7,684 bases of DNA from assembly GCA_026387595.1 (NCBI GenBank), contig JAPLLL010000126.1, forward strand, positions 1 through 7,684, in the 5' to 3' direction. The notes below the pieces were generated by a model. That model was given only the letters and a program-made list of their open reading frames with translations, searched no databases and was not told the DNA's origin. Both the position numbers and the translations under genes were made by a program. Of this stretch, positions 1 to 6,844 are shown piece after piece (the stretch's first letter is position 1; each line of letters starts with the position of its first letter). Source of the stretch: Candidatus Omnitrophota bacterium. GTDB taxonomy: Bacteria; Omnitrophota; Gorgyraeia; JABMQH01.

Positions 1-1145
1 AGCATGGCGCCGACGACTTTTTTGATATCATAGTCTGTTTTTTCAGGCCGCGCGCCGAAATCAGGCACTTCCATAAGCCGCAGGTTTTTTTTGGCCTTAA
101 GGGCTTCCAGGGCCTTTGTGTCATACGAAGGCGCAATAATGCACTCTACGAAATCCGCTTCTTTTAATACAGCCCCGGCAGTATCCTGGTCCACGTTCTT
201 ATTTAAACCGACTATGCACCCGAACGCGCTCAGCCTGTCTGAGTCCAGCGCGTCCATAAATGCCTTCTTCAGCGTAGCGGCGCTCGCCGCGCCGCACGGG
301 TTTGTATGTTTTATGATGCTCGCGGACGGGGCCTTGAATTCCTTTACGATCTCCATGGCCGCGTTAAGGTCCAGAAGATTATTGAAAGAGAGTTCTTTTC
401 CGTGCAGCTGCCTTGCGTTTGACACGCCCGGCTCGTTTATTGATTCATCCTTATAGAATGCGGCCTTCTGGTGGGGGTTCTCGCCGTACCGGAGGTCCTG
501 GATCTTTTTTAAGCTCAGGTTTAACAATTCTGGGAACCCGGCCGACGGCCCTGCAAATTTCTCGCCCAGATATCTTGCGATTGCGGCGTCATAACGGCTG
601 GTATGTTCAAAAACTTCTTTTGCCAATTTCTCAAGGGTTTTATCGCTTATGCAACCCTTGTTTTTACGCATTTCATCGATAATACCTGCGTACCTGTCAG
701 GATTGCATATCACTGCCACAAAGCGGTGATTTTTTGAGCCGCTCCTTAGCATGGACGGCCCGCCTATATCTATATTTTCAACGGCTTCTGCCAGTTTGAC
801 CCCGGGTTTTTTTGAGACCGCCTCGAAAGGATAAAGATTTACGACCACCATATCGATAAGGCCGATATCGTGTTCTTTAAGCTTCTTCATATGTTCGGGG
901 TTATCCCTGAGCGCCAGAAGCCCTGCGTGTATCTTTGGATGCAGGGTTTTTACGCGGCCGTCCAGCATCTCGGGGAACCCGGTATAATCAGACACCTGCT
1001 TTACGGGGATCCCGAGGTCTGCTATCATCTTTGCGGTCCCGCCTGTAGATAATATTTCCACGCCGAATTTATGGAGCCTCTTGGCAAATTCCGCAAGCCC
1101 TTTTTTATCTGAAACGCTTATAAGCGCCCTCTTGACCTCTACCAT
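1..1145 (-). CDS. purH: Bifunctional AICAR transformylase/IMP cyclohydrolase PurH, C-terminus cut by window edge
   Basis: This enzyme catalyses the last two steps of de novo IMP synthesis in the cytoplasm: formylation of AICAR using 10-formyl-THF, then ring closure to IMP. Translating the minus strand from the ATG at 1145 gives 381 uninterrupted residues to the window edge. Full PurH proteins are about 510-525 residues, so roughly a quarter is missing. The N-terminal cyclohydrolase (MGS-like) domain shows STGGTA (33-38), GRVKTLHPK (63-71), VVVNLYPF (100-107) and DIGGPSMLR (126-134). The transformylase part begins near LRYGENPHQ (218-226) and contains KHTNPCG (279-285), whose Lys-His pair is catalytic in the family. 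GGAG lies a few bases before the ATG. Two usually conserved spots differ: SGS (135-137) stands where AAA is common, and FGC where FGG is common. The gene starts 13 nt after the lipoprotein stop, so it is probably the distal gene of the same operon. Confidence 0.96.
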   Translation of the reverse strand, partial: MVEVKRALISVSDKKGLAEFAKRLHKFGVEILSTGGTAKMIADLGIPVKQVSDYTGFPEMLDGRVKTLHPKIHAGLLALRDNPEHMKKLKEHDIGLIDMVVVNLYPFEAVSKKPGVKLAEAVENIDIGGPSMLRSGSKNHRFVAVICNPDRYAGIIDEMRKNKGCISDKTLEKLAKEVFEHTSRYDAAIARYLGEKFAGPSAGFPELLNLSLKKIQDLRYGENPHQKAAFYKDESINEPGVSNARQLHGKELSFNNLLDLNAAMEIVKEFKAPSASIIKHTNPCGAASAATLKKAFMDALDSDRLSAFGCIVGLNKNVDQDTAGAVLKEADFVECIIAPSYDTKALEALKAKKNLRLMEVPDFGARPEKTDYDIKKVVGAM

Positions 1146-1158
1146 GGCTTTTCTCCTA

Positions 1159-1722
1159 TTATTGTCTCAGCGCAAGCAACTTGATCCTCAGGATGTGTAT
1201 TTTTTCTTCCAGATTTTTTATCTCATCCAAAAAAGCCGCTATCTGCTTGTCCAGGTCCGTAAGTTCTTCCTGCCAGCGCGAAGCGTCTTTTTCAGTGACG
1301 TTCACTGCTTTTTTCTGGGTTATCAAATTCGAAAGATTGCGTTTCGTAGCCTCCAGGTTCCTTAGCATGCCTTTTTTGGCCGTAAGTTCGGTCCTTAAGG
1401 TGTTTATGTTCTCGCGGATCTTAAACCTTTCCGGCTCAAGTTCCTTCTTAAGGGCCGTTACCTTGGCGTCAATATCGGTTTTTTCTTTATTGAAATTTTC
1501 CTGGATAGCGCGGATCCTTGAATCCGCGTCGGTTTTTAAGTCGCGCAGCCTGCCTATCATGGTTTCAATCTTGGAATCCAGGTCCTGTTTTTTATCGAGG
1601 GTGGGCTTGAACGAGGGATCTTTCTGAATGACTTCGTCAAGCGAGGCCTTGTCGATCTGCTCGCAACCCGATACTACAAAAACCAAAATTAACACCATGC
1701 AGAACATTGGTAGCTTAACCAT
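1159..1722 (-). CDS. Coiled-coil lipoprotein of unknown function, 187 aa
   Basis: I do not recognise the family. Residues 1-19 form a hydrophobic lipoprotein signal (MVKLPMFCMVLILVFVVSG), and Cys20 follows a lipobox-like VSGC. The predicted product is therefore a lipid-anchored envelope protein. Glu at position +2 is not the Asp inner-membrane retention signal of enterobacteria, so the outer membrane is likely by that rule. From about residue 45 to the end the protein is charged and alpha-helical, rich in Lys, Glu, Asp, Leu and Ile with heptad-like spacing. A likely break lies near residues 138-148. No enzymatic motif is visible. The start follows GGAGG by only 4 nt, and that ribosome binding site abuts a hairpin (1731-1764). 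The gene lies between the ychF-like gene and purH, 13 nt before the latter. A cell-envelope spacer or scaffold role is possible but unproven. Confidence 0.85.
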   Translation of the reverse strand: MVKLPMFCMVLILVFVVSGCEQIDKASLDEVIQKDPSFKPTLDKKQDLDSKIETMIGRLRDLKTDADSRIRAIQENFNKEKTDIDAKVTALKKELEPERFKIRENINTLRTELTAKKGMLRNLEATKRNLSNLITQKKAVNVTEKDASRWQEELTDLDKQIAAFLDEIKNLEEKIHILRIKLLALRQ

Positions 1723-1726
1723 TTAT

Positions 1727-1764
1727 CCTCCGATTTTCCATAATTTTACTTAATCTGAAAATCG
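1727..1764 (-). promoter_or_regulatory. Ribosome-binding-site hairpin before the lipoprotein gene (copy 2 of a repeated leader element)
   Basis: On the minus strand CGATTTTC (1764-1757) pairs perfectly with GAAAATCG (1738-1731) around an 18-nt loop. The Shine-Dalgarno GGAGG (1731-1727) begins on the last base of the 3' arm. Folding would place the ribosome site at the base of the stem and could modulate initiation. The same layout, with a stem one pair longer and the same loop length, precedes nrdJ. The pairing is seen directly; a regulatory role is inferred. Confidence 0.55.
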
Positions 1765-1794
1765 CCCCGACCCCGCCTCAGGCGGGAGAGGGGC
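1764..1794 (-). terminator. GC-rich hairpin in the ychF-like/lipoprotein gap; possible attenuator or dispersed repeat
   Basis: This near-perfect hairpin starts 2 nt after the ychF-like stop codon. The outer stem is GCCCC/GGGGC (1764-1768 with 1790-1794), then comes a 3x3 internal loop, then an inner stem CCCGCC/GGCGGG (1772-1777 with 1781-1786) closed by a 3-nt loop. All 11 pairs are G-C. On the minus strand it is followed by CGATTTTC, which is a poor U-tract, so complete termination is doubtful. Partial attenuation of the distal genes, 3'-end protection of the upstream mRNA, or a dispersed palindromic element are all possible. Confidence 0.5.
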
Positions 1795-1795
1795 T

Positions 1796-2803
1796 TCACA
1801 CGCTAAATTTAAAATTTATGATATCGCCGTCCTGCACTATGTAATCCTTGCCTTCCAGTTTAAGAAGGCCGTGTTTTTTTGCCTCGTTAAAATCCCTGCA
1901 TTTCATAAAATCCTCGTAACTTACCACCTCTGCCTTTATGAAACCGCGCTGGATATCGGTGTGGACCTTGCCCGCGGCGTCAATTGCCTTTGCGCCGCGT
2001 CTTATCGGCCAGGATTTATTTTCATCCCCCTTGACCGTAAAAAAAGAAATAAGGTCTATCGTCTTATAGGCCGTCTCCACTATCCGGTCCTCGGAAAACT
2101 CCCCTATGCCGAGCCCTTTCAAAAATTCCAAGCGCTCTTCTTCGGCCAGCTCCAGGATCTCCTCCTCGGTTTTGGCCGCGAGCTCTATGACGCCTGTCTT
2201 TGACTGCCCCGCAAATTCAGAAAGGGCGGCCGCCGCGCGTTTGCCTATTTGTTCATCCCCTATGTTCGCGACAAAAAACAGCGGTTTCATCGTCAGGAAC
2301 TGGAACCCGTGGAGCAGCTTCTCCTCTTCTTTCGGGAGGACAAGCTCCCTGAGCGGTTTGTTAGCGTTAAGCTGGACCTTGCATTTTAAAAGGGCATTAT
2401 ACTCGGGAAGGTTTTTTGTTTCTTTTGCGGATTCGATCTCTTTCTTCATGCGCGGGAGCCTGTTTTCTATTATTTCAAGATCGGATAATATAAGGCTTGT
2501 AAGGATCTCCTCGGCGTCTTTTTTCGGCACTCCCCCCGAAAAAACCCCTATGACAGCCACAAGCCCATCCGCTTCTTTCGAATGCATGAGGTCAAGGCCG
2601 TGCGTGTCGAAAAAGGTGATCTCGGCGTACGTAAGCTTCTTGGGGTTAAATATCTTGGCAAGTTCGTCCAGGCGCTCATCAGGCACGAAGACCGTGCCAA
2701 GGTGCGGCTTCAACCGGTCCTTCTCGTCGGGATGAAGCCCTGTTATCGCGGTAAAGAGTGTTGATTTCCCGCTTCCGGGCAGGCCTATAAGCGCGATTTT
2801 CAC
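1796..2803 (-). CDS. Divergent YchF/OLA1-like P-loop NTPase with C-terminal TGS-like (DUF933) domain, 335 aa
   Basis: YchF proteins are Obg-related ribosome-associated NTPases that usually prefer ATP. The C-terminal two fifths here match YchF closely from memory: KPLFFVAN (173-180), then KVHTDIQRGFIKAEVVSYEDF (about 279-299) and EGKDYIVQDGDIINFKFSV at the end, which is the DUF933/TGS-like fold. The N-terminus keeps a P-loop GLPGSGKS (7-14), and a LGTVFVPDERLDELAKIF stretch (35-52) that resembles the YchF switch I follow-on. The switch II region reads DTHG (66-69), without the usual DIAGLVxGAS and the Gly-rich helix after it. The protein is about 28 residues shorter than standard YchF (363). 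At the base-specificity motif NIGD (180-183) replaces the usual NVxE. It is therefore more likely a YchF paralogue than the housekeeping protein. The gene starts 5 nt after gpmA ends, without a strong Shine-Dalgarno, which suggests coupled translation. Confidence 0.85.
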   Translation of the reverse strand: MKIALIGLPGSGKSTLFTAITGLHPDEKDRLKPHLGTVFVPDERLDELAKIFNPKKLTYAEITFFDTHGLDLMHSKEADGLVAVIGVFSGGVPKKDAEEILTSLILSDLEIIENRLPRMKKEIESAKETKNLPEYNALLKCKVQLNANKPLRELVLPKEEEKLLHGFQFLTMKPLFFVANIGDEQIGKRAAAALSEFAGQSKTGVIELAAKTEEEILELAEEERLEFLKGLGIGEFSEDRIVETAYKTIDLISFFTVKGDENKSWPIRRGAKAIDAAGKVHTDIQRGFIKAEVVSYEDFMKCRDFNEAKKHGLLKLEGKDYIVQDGDIINFKFSV

Positions 2804-2808
2804 TGACT

Positions 2809-3561
2809 CTACGCCCTCTTCGCCTTTCCCTGATTCGCGACAGCTTCCATCGCTTTCCTCACCTCTTCCGGATCACCCAGGTAGTAACTTTTTATTACCG
2901 TAAGGTCGTCGTTAAGTTCATAGACCAGCGGGAGGCCTGTCGGGATATTAAGCCCTACTATCGTCTCGTCCGAAATGTTATCCAGGTATTTTACAAGCGC
3001 GCGCAGGCTGTTCCCGTGAGCGGCGATTATTACGCGCTTTCCTGATTTGACCGCAGGCGCGATCGTATCGTGCCAATAGGGCATGAACCTTGCAACGGTA
3101 TCCTTCAGGCATTCGGTAAGCGGGATCTCGCGGGTTTTCAGGTCTTTATAACGCGGATCATTACCCGGATAGCGCGGATCGGATTCCTCAAGGGCAGGCG
3201 GTTGGATATCGTAGCTCCTTCTCCATATAAGCACCTGTTTCTCGCCGTATTTTTGCGCCATTTCGGATTTATTAAGGCCCTGAAGGCCGCCGTAATGTCT
3301 TTCATTAAGCCGCCATGAATTGTAGACGGGGATCCACATAAGGTCCATCTCATCAAGCGTTATCCATAGAGTCCTGATCGCCCTTTTCAATACCGACGTA
3401 AACGCCACATCAAAAATAAACCCTTTATCCTTGAGCACGGCCCCTGCCTTTTTGGCCTCTTCTATCCCCTTTTCGGACAGATCAACGTCTGTCCAGCCGG
3501 TAAACCTGTTTTCTTTGTTCCATAGGCTTTCGCCGTGCCTTAAAAGGACCAGTTTTTTCAT
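2809..3561 (-). CDS. gpmA: 2,3-bisphosphoglycerate-dependent phosphoglycerate mutase, 250 aa
   Basis: This is the cytoplasmic glycolytic and gluconeogenic enzyme that interconverts 3- and 2-phosphoglycerate through a phosphohistidine. The length equals that of E. coli GpmA (250). Visible motifs are LLRHGES (6-12), with His9 as the phosphorylated residue; FTGWTDVDLSEKG (20-32); RLNERHYGGLQGLNK (84-98), with Glu87 as the acid/base; WRRSYD (113-118); and AAHGNSLRALVKYL (180-193), with His182 as the second catalytic His. The C-terminal tail (YYLGDPEEVRKAMEAVANQGKAKRA) that closes over the active site is present. All key residues are intact. The ATG overlaps the stop of the upstream glycosylase gene (ATGA, 3558-3561), and GGGAGAAAA lies just upstream of it, so translation is coupled. 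The sequence shows no reason why a glycolytic gene sits behind nrdJ and ogg; it may be simple operon packing. Confidence 0.97.
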   Translation of the reverse strand: MKKLVLLRHGESLWNKENRFTGWTDVDLSEKGIEEAKKAGAVLKDKGFIFDVAFTSVLKRAIRTLWITLDEMDLMWIPVYNSWRLNERHYGGLQGLNKSEMAQKYGEKQVLIWRRSYDIQPPALEESDPRYPGNDPRYKDLKTREIPLTECLKDTVARFMPYWHDTIAPAVKSGKRVIIAAHGNSLRALVKYLDNISDETIVGLNIPTGLPLVYELNDDLTVIKSYYLGDPEEVRKAMEAVANQGKAKRA

Positions 3562-4394
3562 ATATTTTTCTCCCTGGCGTAATAATACAAATACTGCTGC
3601 GCGTAACCCGCGTATTCGCCGAAATATCCGCCTGCGAATTCCCTTATTTTTTCATCGGTTGTCTTTTTGCCGCCAAAATATAATTTCTCCATAACCCTTT
3701 CGATCCAGACATCCACAGGAAATGCCTCAAATTTTCCCGCCGCGAACAAAAGAACGCAGTCCGCGACCTTAGGGCCGACGCCGGCCAGCTGCATTAAATA
3801 CTCTTTTGCCGGGATGTAGGGCTTTTTTTTCAGGGATCCAAGACTGATTTTTTTATCGACAAAATCCCTGGCTGTTTTTATCAGATAAGGCGCCCTGTAG
3901 CCTGTGCCGCAGCTCTCAAGCTGACGAGCTGTTAGATCAGCCAATACCCCAGGTTCGGGAAATGAATATTTTACCGTACCGCCGTCCGAAACCGGCTCCC
4001 CGAAACACTGGCACAGTTTTTCAATGATCTTTCTTATCCTTGGTATGTTATTCTGCGTGGAGATTATAAACGACGCAAGGCATTCCCACAGGGGCTGCCT
4101 TATGATCCTTAGTCCGCTGTATTGCCTTATGGCGGCCTTTATATTATTATCACGTCCTATTTTAGTATAAATATAAGGCAAGTCAAGGTTTAAATCGAAG
4201 TAAGCCTTTATGACGGAAGGGGTAATGGAAGGACTTGAGGCCTTTATTAAAAGGCTGTTTCTTACCTGCTTTAGCTTTACTATTGAGCGGCCTAAAACGG
4301 CCGAGTACTCGTTAAGGCCTATCTTATCCCATCTGAATACCTGGCCGCACTCAAGGCTGGATGAGAGGTTAAAATGATGCGCGTTTATCCGCAC
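3558..4394 (-). CDS. ogg: OGG1-type 8-oxoguanine DNA glycosylase/AP lyase, 278 aa (GTG start)
   Basis: This base-excision-repair enzyme removes 8-oxoguanine opposite cytosine and nicks the abasic site by beta-elimination. With a GTG start at 4394 the protein is 278 residues. The N-terminal OGG domain shows SLECGQVFRW (13-22), close to the family's CGQxFRW. The helix-hairpin-helix reads LAGVGPKVADC, and its Lys209 corresponds to the Schiff-base Lys249 of human OGG1. The following PVDVW supplies the catalytic Asp228, and the Lys-Asp spacing of 19 equals that in human OGG1. The GTG lies inside the last codons of nrdJ (10-nt overlap), so initiation is probably by reinitiation; I see no strong Shine-Dalgarno. 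A longer frame runs to an ATG at 4466, but the extra 24 residues are Arg-rich, unlike the family, and only reflect the other frame of the nrdJ zinc-ribbon codons. The stop overlaps the gpmA start. Confidence 0.93.
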   Translation of the reverse strand: MRINAHHFNLSSSLECGQVFRWDKIGLNEYSAVLGRSIVKLKQVRNSLLIKASSPSITPSVIKAYFDLNLDLPYIYTKIGRDNNIKAAIRQYSGLRIIRQPLWECLASFIISTQNNIPRIRKIIEKLCQCFGEPVSDGGTVKYSFPEPGVLADLTARQLESCGTGYRAPYLIKTARDFVDKKISLGSLKKKPYIPAKEYLMQLAGVGPKVADCVLLFAAGKFEAFPVDVWIERVMEKLYFGGKKTTDEKIREFAGGYFGEYAGYAQQYLYYYAREKNI

Positions 4395-6667
4395 TTGGAA
4401 TAACCGCAGGACCTGCAGACAGTACAGCCCTCTTCGTGCCTGAGGGCGCCGCCACAGTCCGGGCATACGCCGACTATGTTACCGCTTATCTTCTTAGTTG
4501 CAACCGGCTCTTTGGGGGTATCTGCCTGGACCGGGGCCTGTGCCGGGGCCGGCGCAGATGCAACAGGCGCGGAGGCGGTTTCTTCCTTTTTTACCAGCCG
4601 CTGCTCAATTACCCTTGCAATCGCGTCGGCGCATGAAAAGATCCTGCCGCCTTTTTCCCAACTCGGAGACGGGCACCTAATGCCCCTCAGCTGCTCTATG
4701 ACAGCAGTTATCTCTATGCCGCTTCTTAACGCAAGCGACGCAAGGCGCGCGCATGCCTCCAGCTGGCTGGAGGCGCAGCCGCCTGCCTTGCCCATCTGGG
4801 TAAATACTTCAAAAGGCTGGCCTTTATCGTCCTCGTTTATCGTAACATATAGATTGCCGCAGCCCGTGGAGACTTTTGTAGTGGTACCCCTTGTAACGTT
4901 CGGGCGCGGACGAGGGGATATTTTTTGCTGGCCTGACGAAGAACTGCCTTCAATATTAAGGACCTGCTCCTTCCGGCTCTTATCCCTGTAGATCGTAACG
5001 CCTTTACAGCCTAGCTTGTAAGCCAGCATGTACGCCTTTTCCACGTCTTTTAGCGCGGCCTCCTGCGGGAAGTTTATCGTCTTCGATACGGCGTTATTGG
5101 TGTATTTCTGGAATACGGCCTGCATCTTTATGTGCCACTCGGGGGATATGTCGTGGGCCGTTACAAAAACTTTTTTTACATCTTCCGGGACGCCATCCAC
5201 ATGCGAGAGCCCGCCTTTCTCTATTATTTTTTTCATGAGGGGCTCGCTGTAAAAACCTCGCTCCTTGGCGGTCTTTACAAATGCGCTGTTTGCCTCGATC
5301 AGTTTATCGTTGTCCATTACATTCCTGTAGTAGGCAAGCGCAAACAAAGGCTCTATGCCGCTCGAGCAGTCTGCGATAATGCTAAGCGTACCCGTAGGCG
5401 CGATCGTCGTAAGCGTCGCATTCCTTAATTTCGGGCCCTGGCCATAGGCGCTTTCTTTGAAATTAGGAAAGGCGCCCCTTTCCCTGGCAAGTTCCGCTGA
5501 GGTCTTTTGTGATTCCTCCAGGATGAACTTCATGATCTGCTCCGCCACATTGATCGCCTCCTGGGAATTATAAGACACGCCCAGCATGATCAGCATATCC
5601 GCAAAACCCATAACGCCGAGTCCGACCTTCCTGTTGGACTTGGTCATTTTTTCGATCTTCTTTAATGGGTACTTGTTCATATCGATGACGTTATCCAGGA
5701 AATGCACGGCCGTCCTTATTGTAGCGCTCATTTTCGGCCAGTCGATCTTTGAGTCTTTTACCATTCTTGACAGATTCACGGAGCCGAGGTTGCAGCTCTC
5801 ATAAGGAAGGAGCGGCTGCTCGCCGCACGGATTTGTGGATTCTATCTCGCCTGATTTCGGGGTCGGGTTATCCCGGTTCAGCCTGTCCAAGAATATTATC
5901 CCGGGCTCGCCGTTCTTATGCGCCATTTTTACGATCAGCTCAAAGACCTCTTTTGCCTTGAGTTTGCCTGCCGGTTGTTTTGTATGCGGGTCTATAAGGT
6001 CATATTCCTGTTCGCTCTCGGCTTTTTTAATAAAATCTTCTGTAACACCTATGGAAATATTAAAATTGGTGATCTCCCTGTCATTCTCTTTACAGGTAAT
6101 AAATTCAATTATATCCGGATGGTCAACGCGCAGTATCCCCATGTTCGCGCCGCGGCGTGTCCCGCCCTGTTTTACGGCCTGTGTAGCGGAGTTAAACACC
6201 TTCATGAAAGAAACCGGCCCGCTTGAGATCCCGCCTGTCGAGCGCACGGATGAATTTTTCGGGCGCAGCCGTGAAAATGAAAATCCCGTACCGCCGCCGC
6301 TTTTATGTATCATGGCGGTATCTTTTATGGTCTCGAATATCGACTCCATTGAATCTTCTATCGGAAGCACGAAACACGCCGAAAGCTGCTGCAGGTCCCT
6401 GCCCGCGTTCATGAGGGTAGGCGAATTCGGTAAAAATTCAAGGGTTGCTATGGCGGAATAAAAATCGTCTTCGATCTTTTTTAAATTTACGTTCTTATTA
6501 TAAAGTTTATCCGCATGCGCAATATTTCGCGCAACGCGCCTGAACATATCTTCAGGGGTTTCTACTGCACAACCCTTATCGTCCTTCCTGAGGTATCGCC
6601 TTCCAAGGACTACCCTCGCATTTTCGGAAAGTTCCAACTCGTTGTCTTTACGCACATCAACCGCCAT
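4385..6667 (-). CDS. nrdJ: Adenosylcobalamin-dependent (class II) ribonucleoside-diphosphate reductase, 760 aa
   Basis: The enzyme reduces ribonucleotides to deoxyribonucleotides using a B12-generated thiyl radical and needs no oxygen. Visible in order: no ATP-cone at the N-terminus; SACFVLP with redox Cys98; HKSGGGTGFSFSRLRP (121-136); STNPCGEQPLLPYESCNLGSVNL (277-299) with Asn279, thiyl-radical Cys281, Glu283 and the second redox Cys292; and APTGTLS near 423, the phosphate-binding loop. A TSCPD domain (about 596-690, GCGNLYVTI to IARVIEQ) follows. After a Pro/Ala-rich linker (about 695-725) comes a zinc-ribbon-like tail CPDCG...CTVCRSCGYSKCG (735-760). The paired cysteines there are the family's C-terminal reducing or metal-binding element. 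Length and architecture fit NrdJ, with no missing catalytic residue. The start follows GGAGG by 13 nt, which is longer than usual. It is first in its operon, behind a strong promoter with NrdR-like boxes. Confidence 0.97.
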   Translation of the reverse strand: MAVDVRKDNELELSENARVVLGRRYLRKDDKGCAVETPEDMFRRVARNIAHADKLYNKNVNLKKIEDDFYSAIATLEFLPNSPTLMNAGRDLQQLSACFVLPIEDSMESIFETIKDTAMIHKSGGGTGFSFSRLRPKNSSVRSTGGISSGPVSFMKVFNSATQAVKQGGTRRGANMGILRVDHPDIIEFITCKENDREITNFNISIGVTEDFIKKAESEQEYDLIDPHTKQPAGKLKAKEVFELIVKMAHKNGEPGIIFLDRLNRDNPTPKSGEIESTNPCGEQPLLPYESCNLGSVNLSRMVKDSKIDWPKMSATIRTAVHFLDNVIDMNKYPLKKIEKMTKSNRKVGLGVMGFADMLIMLGVSYNSQEAINVAEQIMKFILEESQKTSAELARERGAFPNFKESAYGQGPKLRNATLTTIAPTGTLSIIADCSSGIEPLFALAYYRNVMDNDKLIEANSAFVKTAKERGFYSEPLMKKIIEKGGLSHVDGVPEDVKKVFVTAHDISPEWHIKMQAVFQKYTNNAVSKTINFPQEAALKDVEKAYMLAYKLGCKGVTIYRDKSRKEQVLNIEGSSSSGQQKISPRPRPNVTRGTTTKVSTGCGNLYVTINEDDKGQPFEVFTQMGKAGGCASSQLEACARLASLALRSGIEITAVIEQLRGIRCPSPSWEKGGRIFSCADAIARVIEQRLVKKEETASAPVASAPAPAQAPVQADTPKEPVATKKISGNIVGVCPDCGGALRHEEGCTVCRSCGYSKCG

Positions 6668-6680
6668 ATTTTGACTTTTG

Positions 6681-6761
6681 CCTCCGATTTTTCTATAGCA
6701 CCCGCATCTGTGAAAAATCGTCCCGAGCTTTTATAGCCTTACATAATTTAAAGCGAGGGAC
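6681..6761 (-). promoter_or_regulatory. Structured 5' leader of nrdJ: two adjacent hairpins ending at the ribosome binding site (copy 1 of the repeated element)
   Basis: On the minus strand hairpin 1 pairs GTCCC (6761-6757) with GGGAC (6724-6720), and inside a 2x2 internal loop GCTTT (6754-6750) with AAAGC (6731-6727). Hairpin 2 pairs CGATTTTTC (6720-6712) with GAAAAATCG (6693-6685) around an 18-nt loop. The GGAGG Shine-Dalgarno (6685-6681) starts at the last base of that stem. The leader from the promoter to the ATG is about 105 nt. I see no cobalamin-riboswitch B12 box, and it is shorter than that class. The structure is seen by pairing; a control function is inference. Confidence 0.55.
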
Positions 6762-6779
6762 TCTTTGATTTACATGATA

Positions 6780-6808
6780 AGTATAACACCCAAAATTTGT
6801 CCTGTCAA
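6780..6808 (-). promoter_or_regulatory. Sigma-70-type promoter of the nrdJ operon
   Basis: On the minus strand the -35 is a perfect TTGACA (6808-6803), the spacer is exactly 17 bp, and the -10 is TATACT (6785-6780). Transcription should start near 6773, about 105 nt before the nrdJ ATG. The NrdR-like boxes end 5 bp upstream of the -35. No other comparable promoter is visible before the five genes that follow nrdJ. Confidence 0.85.
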
Positions 6809-6813
6809 GAAAA

Positions 6814-6829
6814 ATACCATATATTGTAT
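6814..6829 (-). promoter_or_regulatory. NrdR-box-like operator, proximal to the nrdJ promoter
   Basis: The plus strand reads ATACCATATATTGTAT, which agrees with the palindromic NrdR consensus acaCwAtATaTwGtgt at 13 of 16 positions. It lies 5 bp upstream of the -35. NrdR is the ATP/dATP-sensing zinc-finger/ATP-cone repressor of ribonucleotide reductase genes in most bacteria. Together with the second box and its spacing, it supports NrdR control of nrdJ. Confidence 0.7.
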
Positions 6830-6844
6830 TCCAGAAATTTTAGA

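Noticed and set aside
2106..2735. Long plus-strand open frame of 209 codons opposite the ychF-like gene (a similar one lies at 5835-6461 opposite nrdJ)
   Set aside because: Both are antisense to clearly conserved genes, are Ser/Phe-rich as expected for complement translations, and match no family I recognise.
4395..4466. N-terminal extension of the glycosylase to an ATG at 4466
   Set aside because: The extra 24 residues are Arg-rich, unlike OGG N-termini, and overlap the conserved nrdJ zinc-ribbon codons. The family domain begins right after the GTG at 4394.
6668..6773. Cobalamin riboswitch in the nrdJ leader
   Set aside because: The leader is only about 105 nt and lacks a recognisable B12 box; only two simple hairpins are visible.
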